64,000 nucleotides of DNA from Massilia sp. HP4. GTDB lineage: Bacteria > Pseudomonadota > Gammaproteobacteria > Burkholderiales > Burkholderiaceae_D. The notes beneath the pieces are model-generated. The model was not told where the DNA came from. It made no database searches and saw only the letters and a list, made by a program, of their open reading frames with translations. The stretch is taken from assembly GCF_005222695.1 (NCBI RefSeq), contig NZ_STGG01000064.1, positions 186,001-250,000 on the forward strand, given 5' to 3'. Of this stretch, positions 54,708 through 64,000 are shown in pieces; the first letter of the stretch is position 1; the number at the start of each line of letters is the position of its first letter. The position numbers and the translations under genes are program-made.

Positions 54708-54995
54708 AAAAGGCACCGGCCTGCGTCCCCGCAGACCGGAGTCAACGGAAGCGCGTTCGACGCGCTTCCACCTGCTTTGGCCGGTATCCGGGCTGGCAAG
54801 CATGACGGCCTCACCTTCCTGCGCGTCATGCGCAGTGGTTGTCGAGACCGCCTGCCGCCCTGCTTGGATGCAGGCGCGGCGCTTGTTGACCGTTGCGGGG
54901 GCAGCACACCTCCATGGCGGCGCGTGGCGCGGCCATGTCGTGTTTCCCGTTTAACTTCGCGCACCTGGACGCGCGCGAGAGCACCAAAACGGGGC
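54708..54995 (-). ncRNA. Cobalamin riboswitch upstream of btuB
   Basis: Read on the minus strand, the leader contains the conserved elements in order: AAACGGGAA, GCTGCCCCCGCAACGGT, CCACTG...GGAAGG, and the B12 box AGCCCGGATACCGGCC (minus strand of ~54780-54795). A 10-bp hairpin GGAAGCGCGT/ACGCGCTTCC (54748-54770) follows. An intrinsic terminator (CCGG-CTGCG arms 54716-54739, TTTT at 54708-54711) forms the expression platform. The 5' limit is approximate. Binding of cobalamin would reduce btuB-btuF expression. Confidence 0.92.
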
Positions 54996-55085
54996 GATTA
55001 TACATCGACAACTGTCGTTCCGGCCCGGCGCCGGCAAGCTGCCGCCGCTTGGGCTACCATGGTCGCTTTCAAAGCAGGAGCGGCC

Positions 55086-55901
55086 ATGGCGCGTCTACCC
55101 ACTTATTTCGTTTCGCACGGCGGCGGCCCCTGGCCCTGGATGCGCGAGCAGTACGGCCCTGCCTACGACCAGCTGGCCGCGTCGCTGGCGGCGATGCGGG
55201 TCGAGGCCGGCAACACGGTGCGGGCGGTGCTGGTCGTGACCGCCCACTGGGAGGCGCCGCAATTCATGGTGTCGTCCGGCGCCGCCCCGGGCATGATCTA
55301 CGACTATGGCGGCTTCCCGCCGCACACCTATCAGATCACCTACCCGGCCCCGGGCGAACCGGCGCTGGCGCAGCGCGTGGCTGGCCTCCTCGATGCCGCG
55401 GGCTTCCCGACCGGGCTCGATGCCGAACGCGGCTTCGACCACGGCACGTTCTCGATGCTGTATCCGGTCTACCCGGAAGCGCGCATGCCGGTGGTGCAGC
55501 TGTCGCTCCGGCGCGACCTGGATCCGGCCACCCACCTGGCCGCCGGCCGCGCGCTGGCGCCGCTGCGCGACGAGGGCATTTTGATCATCGGCAGCGGGCT
55601 GTCGTACCACAACCTGCGCCAGTTCGGGCCGAACGGGCGCGAGGCCTCACGGGACTTCGATGGGTGGTTGCAGCACACGCTGCTCGAGCGCGATCCCGCG
55701 CAACGCGAGCAGGAACTGCTGCGCTGGGACACGGCGCCGCAAGCACGGGCGGCGCATCCGCGCGAGGAACACCTGATTCCGTTGATGGTGGCGCTGGGGG
55801 CGGCCGAGCAGGAAGCGGCCGCCTGCGTGTATCACGAAGACGCGTTCATGGGCAATTTGACGGTGTCGAGTTTCAGGTTCGGGCCACCGCCGTCGGCGTG
55901 A
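55086..55901 (+). CDS. Class III extradiol dioxygenase family protein (LigB/DODA-like)
   Basis: The 271-residue protein begins TYFVSHGGGPWPWM, with the first metal His. It has TAHWEAPQFMVS, FDHGTFSMLYPVYP and the GSGLSYHNLRQF segment of the 4,5-DOPA dioxygenase-like family. It would open an aromatic catechol ring with non-haem iron (or zinc). AGGAG precedes the ATG. Its stop directly abuts that of the convergent ylqF gene. The substrate is unknown. Confidence 0.88.
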   Translation: MARLPTYFVSHGGGPWPWMREQYGPAYDQLAASLAAMRVEAGNTVRAVLVVTAHWEAPQFMVSSGAAPGMIYDYGGFPPHTYQITYPAPGEPALAQRVAGLLDAAGFPTGLDAERGFDHGTFSMLYPVYPEARMPVVQLSLRRDLDPATHLAAGRALAPLRDEGILIIGSGLSYHNLRQFGPNGREASRDFDGWLQHTLLERDPAQREQELLRWDTAPQARAAHPREEHLIPLMVALGAAEQEAAACVYHEDAFMGNLTVSSFRFGPPPSA

Positions 55902-56849
55902 TCAGGTCCCGCGCTTGCCGCGCGCCGCTTCTTCCAGCCTGGCCGCCGCCTTCTCGGCCGCGATACGGGCCTTCTCGGCCACCTCGGCCGCATGCAGGGC
56001 CAGGCTGGCCGCGCGCGATTCGGGCGTCTCGAGGCTGATGCGGCCCAGCGCGCCCTGGCGGTAATCCTGCAGCAGCGTGTGCGCCGCCTTCTCGTAATCG
56101 AAATCGCCACCACGTACGCGGAAGCCCCGGCGCTGGGCCACGCCCTCGATCACCGCCACGCCGTCCATGCCGTCGGTCGCAAAGCCGTAGCGCGCCGTGA
56201 GCAGTTGCGGGTAGCGCTGCAGCAGCAGCTCGCCCAGGTATTCGGCCACTTCTTCCTCGACCAGCGCATTGGTGCCGATCGCGTGGCTGGCGGCCAGCAT
56301 CAGGCCGTCACTGGCCATGGCGATCTTCGGCCACAGCATGCCCGGCGTGTCGACCAGCACCACGTTCTTGTTCAGGTACAGGCGCTGCTGGGTCTTGGTC
56401 ACGGCCGGCTCGTCGCCCACCTTGGCCACGCGCTTTTTCAAGAGCGCGTTCATCAGCGTCGACTTGCCTACATTGGGAATTCCCATGATCATGATCCGCA
56501 GCGGCTTGGTCGGCACGCCGCGGTGCGGCGCCAGCGACAGCGCCAGGTCGGGGATGCGCGCGACGTCGGCTGGCTTCTTGGTGGTCATCGGATAGGCGGT
56601 CACGCCGTCCTGGGCATCGTAATAGGCTTTCCAGGCGGCGGTCGCACCGGGGTCGGCCAGGTCGATCTTGTTCAAGACCTTCAGGCAGGGGCGCTGGCGA
56701 AACTTGCGCAGCTCTTCCACCAGCGGGTTGCAGCTCGCCTCGGGCAGGCGCGCATCGAGGACCTCGATCACCAGATCGATGTTTTCCATCTGCTCGGCCG
56801 CTTCCCGCTTGGCCGCGTTCATGTGGCCTGGGAACCATTGTATCGACAT
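55902..56849 (-). CDS. ylqF: Ribosome biogenesis GTPase YlqF/RbgA
   Basis: The 315-residue circularly permuted GTPase acts in 50S subunit assembly. Motif order is G4 (LNKIDLAD), G1 (GIPNVGKSTLMN), G3 (DTPGM), diagnostic of the permuted family. The N-terminal IQWFPGHMNAAKREA is typical. The C-terminus ends in an Ala/Glu-rich helix. Confidence 0.95.
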   Translation of the reverse strand: MSIQWFPGHMNAAKREAAEQMENIDLVIEVLDARLPEASCNPLVEELRKFRQRPCLKVLNKIDLADPGATAAWKAYYDAQDGVTAYPMTTKKPADVARIPDLALSLAPHRGVPTKPLRIMIMGIPNVGKSTLMNALLKKRVAKVGDEPAVTKTQQRLYLNKNVVLVDTPGMLWPKIAMASDGLMLAASHAIGTNALVEEEVAEYLGELLLQRYPQLLTARYGFATDGMDGVAVIEGVAQRRGFRVRGGDFDYEKAAHTLLQDYRQGALGRISLETPESRAASLALHAAEVAEKARIAAEKAAARLEEAARGKRGT

Positions 56850-57024
56850 ACTATTGCTCTCTTAATCTTTCGTCCAAGGCGGTATTCTACGCTGAGCGCC
56901 GATGCAAACGGTGCGGCGCTGCCACAAGCACCCTTTCTATCTCGCGCTCAGTTGAGCTATTGCAACACTGGTGACATATTCTGGGCGCACACTGTCCTCT
57001 TGCCTGCACAAGACGGAGCTGGGA

Positions 57025-57141
57025 ATGCGCGCACGGGAAAAACTGAAACGGTCGCTGGCACGCTGGTATGGCGTGCTGATGCTGTGCTGCGCCATCGTGG
57101 CGTCGGCGCTGGTCGAGCAGTTGCCGTTGTTGCCTTATTGA
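57025..57141 (+). CDS. Putative 38-residue small membrane protein
   Basis: GGAG six bases before ATG 57025 starts a frame encoding a basic N-terminus (MRAREKLKRSLARWYG) followed by one hydrophobic helix (VLMLCCAIVASALV) and a short tail. The positive-inside pattern and SD support a real small membrane protein. It lies between ylqF (divergent) and the TnpB element. It is not part of a known family to me. Confidence 0.5.
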   Translation: MRAREKLKRSLARWYGVLMLCCAIVASALVEQLPLLPY

Positions 57142-57409
57142 TCCGCAGTCGAGTTCCTAACTGCCCGCGGCGCCCGATGCCTCCCGCACCCACTTGATTG
57201 GTTGCGGAGGTGAAGCCCGCTGTTCACGGCCGGAGCAGGCGCAGACGGCGGAGCTGTCCTCGTCATCCGTAGTGCAGGGGCTGCTGAAGTTCGATGTGCT
57301 GCTGCATAGCGGCGATGAGTGCGTCGCTACAGAGTTTCATACGAATACTCGGTTGATTCTTATTGACCTATGTCGTGATCACTGCTCATGGGTCGACGAC
57401 AATCGAAAC

Positions 57410-58651
57410 ATGCTACGTCTACAGGCCTATAAGTACGAACTGAGGCCCAATGGCGAGCAGGCACGCGCCATGCGCCGCTACGCCGGAGCGTGCCGGTACG
57501 TCTACAACAAGGCGCTGGCGCTGCAAAAGGAAAATCGCGACGCTGGAAATAGATTCATCGGATACGTCGCCATGGCGAAGCACTTGACCAGTTGGCGCAA
57601 TAGTGCTGAAACGCCTTGGCTAAAAGACGCGCCTTGCCACCCATTGCAACAGGCCTTGAGAAACCTGGACAAGGCATACAAGAATTTCTTCGAGAAACAG
57701 GCCGACTTCCCCTGCTTCAAACGCAAAGGCAGTAGCGAGAGCTTCCGCTACCCTGATCCGAAGCAGATCAAGCTCGACCAGGCCAACAACCGCATCTGTT
57801 TGCCCAAGCTCGGCTGGCTACGCTATCGCAATAGTCGTGAGGTATTGGGCGAAGTGCGCAACGTCACCGTCAGCCAGTCAGATGGAAAGTGGTTCGCGTC
57901 GATTCAGACGCGACGCGAAGTCGAACAACCCCTTCCCACTGCAACGACAGCCATCGGCATCGATGCCGGTATCACCCGGTTCGCTACGATGAGCGACGGC
58001 GATTTCGTCGTCCCATTAAACAGCTTCAAGAAACACCAACCGCGCCTGGCACGCTATCAGCGCAGCATGAGCCGCAAGGTCAAATTCAGCAACAACTGGA
58101 AGAAGGCGAAAGCCCGCGTCCAGAAGATTCATACCGACGTCGCTAACGCGCGAAAAAACTTTCTGCATAAAACTACAACGACGATCAGCAAAAACCACGC
58201 GCTCGTCTGTATTGAGGACTTACAAGTGCGGAATATGTCCGGGTCTGCCAAGGGCACGGTCGAACAACCAGGAAAGAAGGTCAACCAGAAAAGCGCTCTG
58301 AACCGCGCCATTCTCGATCAGGGATGGGGCGAATTCCGGCGCCAGCTTGACTACAAGATGGCGTGGTGTGGCGGCGTGTTGCTGGCTGTGCCGCCCCATC
58401 ATACCAGCCAGACTTGCCCGTGCTGCGGTCACATCTCGAAAGACAATCGGCAGACTCAGGCCTCATTCCTGTGCGTCGACTGTGGCTACGAAAACCACGC
58501 CGACGTAGTCGGTGCGATCAACATTTTAGCGCGAGGGCATCGCGTCATAGCCTGTGGAGAGCCGGTGCAGCAAGGCCGCTCGCTGAAGCAGGAACCCACC
58601 GAAGCGACCCGCAGAAGAGCGCACGGCGCCGTAGGGATTCCTGTCCTTTAG
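57410..58651 (+). CDS. tnpB: RNA-guided endonuclease TnpB family protein
   Basis: The 413-residue protein (from ATG 57410) has an intact RuvC active site: Asp185 (GIDAGITRF), Glu269 (VCIEDLQVRNM) and Asp365 (NHADVVGAIN). The zinc finger has CPCC (336-339) and CVDC (355-358). The N-terminal YKYELRPNGEQARAMRRYAG is typical of OrfB. All catalytic residues are present, so it may be active with an omega-RNA from its 3' end. Codon use is less GC-rich than its neighbours, as expected of a mobile gene. Confidence 0.93.
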   Translation: MLRLQAYKYELRPNGEQARAMRRYAGACRYVYNKALALQKENRDAGNRFIGYVAMAKHLTSWRNSAETPWLKDAPCHPLQQALRNLDKAYKNFFEKQADFPCFKRKGSSESFRYPDPKQIKLDQANNRICLPKLGWLRYRNSREVLGEVRNVTVSQSDGKWFASIQTRREVEQPLPTATTAIGIDAGITRFATMSDGDFVVPLNSFKKHQPRLARYQRSMSRKVKFSNNWKKAKARVQKIHTDVANARKNFLHKTTTTISKNHALVCIEDLQVRNMSGSAKGTVEQPGKKVNQKSALNRAILDQGWGEFRRQLDYKMAWCGGVLLAVPPHHTSQTCPCCGHISKDNRQTQASFLCVDCGYENHADVVGAINILARGHRVIACGEPVQQGRSLKQEPTEATRRRAHGAVGIPVL

Positions 58652-58668
58652 GGCGGGGAGGATGTCAA
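58520..58668 (+). ncRNA. Predicted omega-RNA (reRNA) at the tnpB 3' end
   Basis: In TnpB systems the guide RNA overlaps the end of tnpB and the element's right end, with the guide taken from the flank. By position the scaffold would end at about 58668 and the guide would begin CCAGAGCGTGTAGTTGG. The 5' limit is unknown and the structure was not folded. Confidence 0.4.
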
Positions 58669-58749
58669 CCAGAGCGTGTAGTTGGCGGCTTCGACTGCTC
58701 CTGCAGCCGAGAGCAGGCACAGCGCATAGAAGGTGTGTTTCTTGTTCAC
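58669..58749 (-). pseudogene. N-terminal remnant of a secreted protein gene cut by the TnpB element
   Basis: On the minus strand a GTG at 58749 opens a signal-peptide-like sequence (NKKHTFYALCLLSAAGAVEA) and ANYTLW before entering the element's right end, where the frame stops at 58648. The pattern suggests a gene interrupted by insertion. No SD is clear, and the C-terminal part was not identified with certainty on the left flank. Confidence 0.4.
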
Positions 58750-58876
58750 GGTGGTCGACTCTACGCAGGCAGGGCAAGCAGCCGGGCATGCGTTCCTATT
58801 GGGAAGGTCACTTAGGTTGCCCCTTCCCGGAAAGTCGCTACCGCCAGTGGAAGTAACGACACGCTAAGGACAAGCT

Positions 58877-59809
58877 TTACTCGAGATCCGCCATCACCTT
58901 CAGGTGCGCCACCACGCTGCGCCCCAGCGCCGACAGGTCGTAGCCGCCTTCGAGGCAGCTCACGACGCGCCCGCCGGCGTACTCGCGGGCCACCGCCATG
59001 ATCTGGCGCGTGATCCACGCATAGTCGGCTTCAACCAGGCCCATGCCGCCCATATCGTCGTCGCGGTGGCCGTCGAAGCCGGCCGAAATAAAGATCATCT
59101 GCGGCTTGAAGGCATGCAGCGCCGGCAGCCAGTGCTCGTGCACCAGCGCGCGCACCGCGTCGCCGTCGCAGCGCGCCGGTACCGGCAGGTTGACCCTGTT
59201 GGCCGTGACCGGCTCGGGGTCGCTGTACGGATAGAATGGATGCTGGAAGAAGCTGGCCATCAGCACGCGCGGCTCGTCGCGGAAGGCGTCGGCGGTGCCG
59301 TTGCCGTGGTGGACATCGAAATCGACGATGGCGACGCGTTCCAGCCCGTGCGCCTCGAGCGCATGGCGCGCCGCGATCGCGACGTTATTGAAGAAGCAGA
59401 ACCCCATCGGCGTGGTCGGCGTGGCATGGTGGCCGGGCGGGCGTACCGAGCAGAAGGCGTTGGAGACGCTGCCCGCGATAACGTCGTCGGTGGCGGCCAC
59501 CGCCGCACCGGCCGCGCGCAGCGCCGCCTGGTAGCTGTAATGACAGAGCGAGGTGTCGCCGTCGAGCGGATAATAGTCGCCGGGCGTGGCCGGCACGTTC
59601 TCGCGCACCAGCGCCAGCGCACCCTGCGTATGGTTACGCAAGACCTGTTCGACCTCGGCCAGCGGCGCGCTGCGCTGCTCGATCAGCCCGTCCAGCCGCG
59701 CCAGGATCAGCTGGTCGTCGATCGCCTGCAGGCGTGCCGGGGATTCGGGGTGCCAGCTGCCCATCTCGTGCCGCAGGCAGTCGGGGTGGCTGTAAATCGC
59801 TGTACTCAT
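58877..59809 (-). CDS. Histone deacetylase family protein (second paralogue)
   Basis: The 310-residue zinc amidohydrolase has HPDCLRHEMGSWHPESPARL, VRPPGHHATPTTPMGFCFFN, the zinc-site DFDVHHGNGTA and FISAGFDGH. It is homologous to the protein at 35687 but is not a recent duplicate. ATG 59809 is used because homology starts there; another ATG at 59836 adds nine residues. It stands alone. Confidence 0.92.
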   Translation of the reverse strand: MSTAIYSHPDCLRHEMGSWHPESPARLQAIDDQLILARLDGLIEQRSAPLAEVEQVLRNHTQGALALVRENVPATPGDYYPLDGDTSLCHYSYQAALRAAGAAVAATDDVIAGSVSNAFCSVRPPGHHATPTTPMGFCFFNNVAIAARHALEAHGLERVAIVDFDVHHGNGTADAFRDEPRVLMASFFQHPFYPYSDPEPVTANRVNLPVPARCDGDAVRALVHEHWLPALHAFKPQMIFISAGFDGHRDDDMGGMGLVEADYAWITRQIMAVAREYAGGRVVSCLEGGYDLSALGRSVVAHLKVMADLE

Positions 59810-59997
59810 GGTGCTGTCGTCTCCGCCAATGCTCATCCATTCACACCCCGCGCCGCCGTTCTCGCATAGAATCTTTGGGACGGCTCGACCTATCGGAGCA
59901 TGAAGCTTGCCAATGGCGCTAATCTACCACGGCAGCCGCCCGCCCCGCTCGGCCGCCGCCAAAACGACAGACGCATCGACCAACCCACGGGACATCC

Positions 59998-60917
<920 letters not shown>

Positions 60918-60918
<1 letters not shown>

Positions 60919-61922
60919 TGGCCGGGGGTCCGCGGGGACGGCTGCGCCGCGCGACCGGCGCCTGGCTGCCGCGCGCCGGCAAACTCGACGCCGGCGAGGT
61001 GGTGCTCAGGCAGCGCCGCGTATTCATCCTGCCGACCAGGGCCGGCCTCGGCTTCGCCCTGCTGCTGATGGTGCTGCTGATCGGCTCGATCAATTACGCG
61101 CTGGGCCTGGGCTTCGGCCTGACCTTCCTGGCGCTGTCGTGCGCGCTGGTCGACATGGTTGCCACCTACCGCAACCTGGCGCACCTGGCCCTGCAGCAGG
61201 GCCGGGCCGCGCCCGTGTTCGCCGGCCAGGAAGCCCAGTTCGAGCTGCTGGTGTTCAACCGCACGCGCCTGGCGCGCTACGCGATCCGGGCCGACTTCGC
61301 CGAAGTGGCCGAACCACGCCACGTGGCCGACATCCTGCCCGGCACCCATGCGGTATTGACCTTGTCGGTGCCGAGCTTGCAGCGCGGCTGGCTGGCGCCG
61401 GCCCGGATCAAGCTGTCGACCCGGTTTCCGCTCGGCCTGTTCAACGCCTGGAGCTACTGGCGCCCGGCCATGCGCGTGCTGGTCTATCCGCGGCCCGAGG
61501 ACGGCGCCCCGCCACTGCCGCTGGGCGGCGGCAGCGGCAGCAGCCTGCGTGCGTCCGGCCACGACGATTTCGCCGGCGTGCGCAACTACCAGGCTGGCGA
61601 TTCGCCGCGCCAGCTGGCCTGGCGCCAGATCGCCCGGCTCGATCCCAGCATCGGCGGCGCGCTGGTGTCCAAGCATTTCGAGGGTGGCGGCGGCGACGAG
61701 CTGGTGCTCGACTTCGACGCGATCCCGGCCACGCTCGACCTCGAGCTGCGCCTGTCGCGCATGACGCGCTGGGTGCTCGAGGCCGAGGGCCGCGCCCTGC
61801 CCTATGCCTTCCGCCTGGGCGCGCTGCGCTTCGACGCCGCCCTCGGCGCGGCCCACCAGGCCGCCTGCCTGCGCGCGCTGGCGCTGTACGGGACCGGCGG
61901 CGGCAGCGAGGACGCCGCATGA
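60918..61922 (+). CDS. DUF58 domain-containing membrane protein
   Basis: The 334-residue protein has two N-terminal membrane helices (LGFALLLMVLLIGSINYALG and GFGLTFLALSCALVDMV), a beta-sandwich domain, and the DUF58 motif YQAGDSPRQLAWRQIAR. Overlaps on both sides (with moxR and tgpA) indicate tight translational coupling. Function in the family is poorly defined. Confidence 0.92.
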
Positions 61923-63910
61923 AGCCTTTCGCCACGGCGCTCACGCGCGACAAGGCCGACACCCTGCTGCTGCTGGCCAGCGCGGTGCTGGTGCTGGCCC
62001 CGCATACCACGCACCTGCCGCTGTGGGTCTCGCTGCTGTGCGGCGCCACCCTGGCCTGGCGCGCCGCGATCACCCTGCGCGGCAAGCGCATGCCGCCGGC
62101 CCTGGTGCTGCTGCCGGTGGCGGTGGCCGCGATGGCCGGCGTGCAGTTCAGCTACGAGACCCTGCTCGGCAAGGATGCCGGGGTGGCGATGCTGGTGCTG
62201 CTGGTGGCCTTCAAGATGCTCGAGATGCATGCGCGGCGCGACCTGTTCGTGGTGATCTTCCTGTGCTTCTTCCTGGTGCTGACCAACTTCTTCTATGCCC
62301 AGGGCATCGGCAGCGCCGTGCTGATGGTGGCCTCGGTGCTGCTGCTGCTCGCCACCCAGCTGTCGTTCCAGTTCACGGGCGCCGTGCCGCCGCTGCGCAC
62401 CCGCCTGGCGATGGCCGGCCGCATGCTCGCCTTCGCGGCGCCGATCGCGATCCTGCTGTTCGTGGTCTTCCCGCGCATCCACGGACCGCTGTGGACCATG
62501 CCGGGCGACTCGGGCGGCGCGCGCTCGGGCCTGTCGGACACGATGGCGCCGGGCCAGATGTCGAACCTGGCGCTGTCCGAGGAGCCGGCGTTTCGGGTAC
62601 GTTTCTTCACGCCGCCGCCGGTGCAGGCCCAACTCTACTGGCGCGGCCCGGTGCTCGATTTCTTCGACGGCCTGACCTGGTCGCGCGGCGCCAGCCAGGC
62701 CTCGGGCCGCGACCTGCACCTCTCGGTCAGCGGCGACCCGGTGGAGTACGAGGTCACGCTCGAGCCGTCGCCATCGCGCTGGGTGTTCGCGCTCGAGATG
62801 CCGGGCGAGCTGCCCGCGGTGCCGGGCCACCAGTTGCGCATCTCGCCGCAATTCGAGCTGACCGCCAACGATGCCCTGGACACCCGCGTGCGCTATCGCG
62901 CCAGCTCGCACCTGCAGTTCGCCTTCCAGGGCGGCCCGACGCTGGACGACGCCCGGCGCTGGCTGCTGCTGCCCTATGGCTTCAATCCGCGCGCGCTGGC
63001 CGCCGGCCGCGCGCTGCGCAAGATCCCCGATCCGGCGCAGCGGGTCGAAGCCGTGCTGGGGCAGTTCCGCGAGCAGCCGTTCCAGTACACGCTGTCGCCG
63101 CCGCTGCTGGGACGGCACACGGTCGACGAGTTCCTGTACGGCACCCGCTCGGGCTTTTGCGAACACTATGCGGGCGCCTTCGTGTTCCTGATGCGCGCCG
63201 CCGGCATCCCGGCGCGCGTGGTGACCGGCTACCAGGGCGGCGAGATCAATCCGCTCGACGGCTTCATGACGGTGCGCCAGTCCGACGCCCACGCCTGGGC
63301 CGAAGTCTGGATCGCGGGGATCGGCTGGCAGCGGGTCGACCCGACCGCCGCCGTGGCGCCCGAGCGCGTGCGGCGCGGCCTGGACGCCTCGGTTCCGCGC
63401 CCGCCCCCGTTCGGCATCGAGGCGCTGCGCGGCATGAACCCGTTCCAGGGCCGCAGCAATGCCTGGATGGCCGAGCTGCGCAATGCCGTCAACGCCGTCA
63501 ACAATGGCTGGAACCAGTGGGTACTCAACTATACGCCCGAGCGCCAGCGCGAGGTGGTGCGCGAGCTGCAGCGCAAGCTGTTCGGCTGGCCTTTCATCGC
63601 CTTGCTGGCGTCTGTTGTCCTGGCGCTGGTTTTGCTGAGATTTCTGCGCCGTCGTGGCGAACGGCATCCGGTCGATGCTCTATACTCGACCCTGTGCAAG
63701 CGTCTCGGCCAGCTGGGCCTGGCGCGTGCCCAGGATGAAGGACCGAGCGCCTACGCGGCGCGGGTCGCCGGCGCCACTGAGCTGGCGCCCCAATCGCGCG
63801 CGGCGGCGCAAGAATTCCTGCGTCGTTACAGCGCCTGGCGCTATGCGCCCCCGACGGCCGATCCCCGGCTGACCGCCACCTTGAAAAGCTTATTGTTGCA
63901 AGTCAAATGA
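61919..63910 (+). CDS. TgpA-like transglutaminase family membrane protein
   Basis: The 663-residue protein has about six N-terminal membrane helices (DUF3488), then a periplasmic transglutaminase-like domain with the Cys-His-Asp triad in SGFCEHYAGAF, SDAHAWAEVW and RVDPTAAV. A last helix (FIALLASVVLALVLLRFL) precedes a cytoplasmic DUF4129-type tail. Pseudomonas TgpA is essential, which suggests an envelope role. ATGA overlaps join it to the DUF58 gene and the next gene. Confidence 0.92.
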   Translation: MKPFATALTRDKADTLLLLASAVLVLAPHTTHLPLWVSLLCGATLAWRAAITLRGKRMPPALVLLPVAVAAMAGVQFSYETLLGKDAGVAMLVLLVAFKMLEMHARRDLFVVIFLCFFLVLTNFFYAQGIGSAVLMVASVLLLLATQLSFQFTGAVPPLRTRLAMAGRMLAFAAPIAILLFVVFPRIHGPLWTMPGDSGGARSGLSDTMAPGQMSNLALSEEPAFRVRFFTPPPVQAQLYWRGPVLDFFDGLTWSRGASQASGRDLHLSVSGDPVEYEVTLEPSPSRWVFALEMPGELPAVPGHQLRISPQFELTANDALDTRVRYRASSHLQFAFQGGPTLDDARRWLLLPYGFNPRALAAGRALRKIPDPAQRVEAVLGQFREQPFQYTLSPPLLGRHTVDEFLYGTRSGFCEHYAGAFVFLMRAAGIPARVVTGYQGGEINPLDGFMTVRQSDAHAWAEVWIAGIGWQRVDPTAAVAPERVRRGLDASVPRPPPFGIEALRGMNPFQGRSNAWMAELRNAVNAVNNGWNQWVLNYTPERQREVVRELQRKLFGWPFIALLASVVLALVLLRFLRRRGERHPVDALYSTLCKRLGQLGLARAQDEGPSAYAARVAGATELAPQSRAAAQEFLRRYSAWRYAPPTADPRLTATLKSLLLQVK

Positions 63911-64000
63911 AATTCATTGTTTCCGCACTTTCCGCAATCGCCCTCTTCGCCGGCGCCCATGGCGAGGCCTTCGCCGCCGGCCAGAGCACCCAATCCCAGG
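63907..64000 (+). CDS. Exported protein, truncated by the window end
   Basis: The start overlaps the tgpA stop (ATGA). The visible 31 residues are a signal peptide (MKFIVSALSAIALFAGAHG) and AFAAGQSTQSQ, so it is an exported protein of the same operon. Its function cannot be determined here. Confidence 0.7.
   Translation, partial: MKFIVSALSAIALFAGAHGEAFAAGQSTQSQ

Larger units (their letters stand above)
57358..58668 (+). mobile_element. Solo TnpB insertion element (IS200/IS605 superfamily, IS1341-type)
   Basis: A tnpB gene without tnpA is flanked by sequences resembling IS605-type ends. The right end GGGCGGGGAGGATGTCAA (58651-58668) is of the form common in these elements. On the left a TTGAT sits at 57353-57357, a known target/TAM-type motif in this superfamily, before an imperfect hairpin (GTCGT...ACGAC). 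Ends are estimated. Without TnpA it would need an enzyme in trans to move. Confidence 0.7.

Noticed and set aside
57142..57357. C-terminal half of the gene interrupted by the TnpB element
   Set aside because: Open frames exist on the minus strand but none joins the right-flank fragment cleanly, so it was not annotated.

Overview
The window is a GC-rich, gene-dense bacterial chromosome segment. Gene content points to a betaproteobacterium of the Oxalobacteraceae, close to Massilia/Telluria. The supporting evidence is the exbB-exbD-lpxK-trm112-kdsB-adk order, a fds formate dehydrogenase operon, a large oxalate/glyoxylate locus, DUF4214/RTX and MipA proteins, and SD-led starts including GTG and TTG. 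The genus is inferred from protein recognition, not from a marker gene. No rRNA, tRNA, CRISPR or prophage was seen.

Layout. 1-9.8 kb: a truncated beta-propeller sensor gene, a patatin lipase, gamma-glutamyltransferase, a type-2 3-hydroxyacyl-CoA dehydrogenase with a LiuR-like palindrome, a small secreted protein, and a large DUF4214/RTX-type protein. 9.8-13.7 kb: the envelope/housekeeping operon. 13.7-14.7 kb: about 1 kb of non-coding DNA holding six diverged copies of a DnaA-box-like unit with fixed internal geometry. 14.7-16.8 kb: xseA and sodB. 17-20 kb: a C69 dipeptidase with a PSD-family decarboxylase. 20.2-27.4 kb: a ModE-like regulator divergent from fdsG-fdsB-fdsA-fdsC(fdhD)-fdsD. 27.5-44 kb: an oxalate/glyoxylate island (frc, oxc, Crp/Fnr regulator, panE-like, FAH-like, LysR, AcuC-like, glxR, hyi, gcl, LysR, second frc, oxlT). 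44-50.7 kb: an RstA/RstB-like two-component pair split by a MipA operon, then an MFS exporter with a COG2345 regulator. 50.7-55 kb: dsbA and a cobalamin riboswitch controlling a btuB-btuF pair. 55-59.8 kb: a LigB-type dioxygenase, the GTPase YlqF, a solo TnpB insertion element beside a truncated gene, and a second AcuC-like deacetylase. 60-64 kb: a moxR-DUF58-tgpA operon, with the next gene cut by the window end.

How the genes fit together. OxlT would exchange oxalate for formate. Frc and Oxc convert oxalate through oxalyl-CoA to formyl-CoA and formate. The soluble Fds enzyme oxidises formate to CO2 with NADH. Gcl, Hyi and GlxR channel glyoxylate to glycerate. Variants of one 14-bp dyad (TTGAC-N4-GTCAA type) lie upstream of oxc, the FAH gene, the second frc and distantly upstream of oxlT. 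One perfect copy sits beside a Crp/Fnr regulator gene whose recognition helix resembles that of FNR, so a local oxalate regulon is plausible. Start sites were chosen from Shine-Dalgarno spacing and family lengths. All family assignments come from reading motifs; no database search was run.
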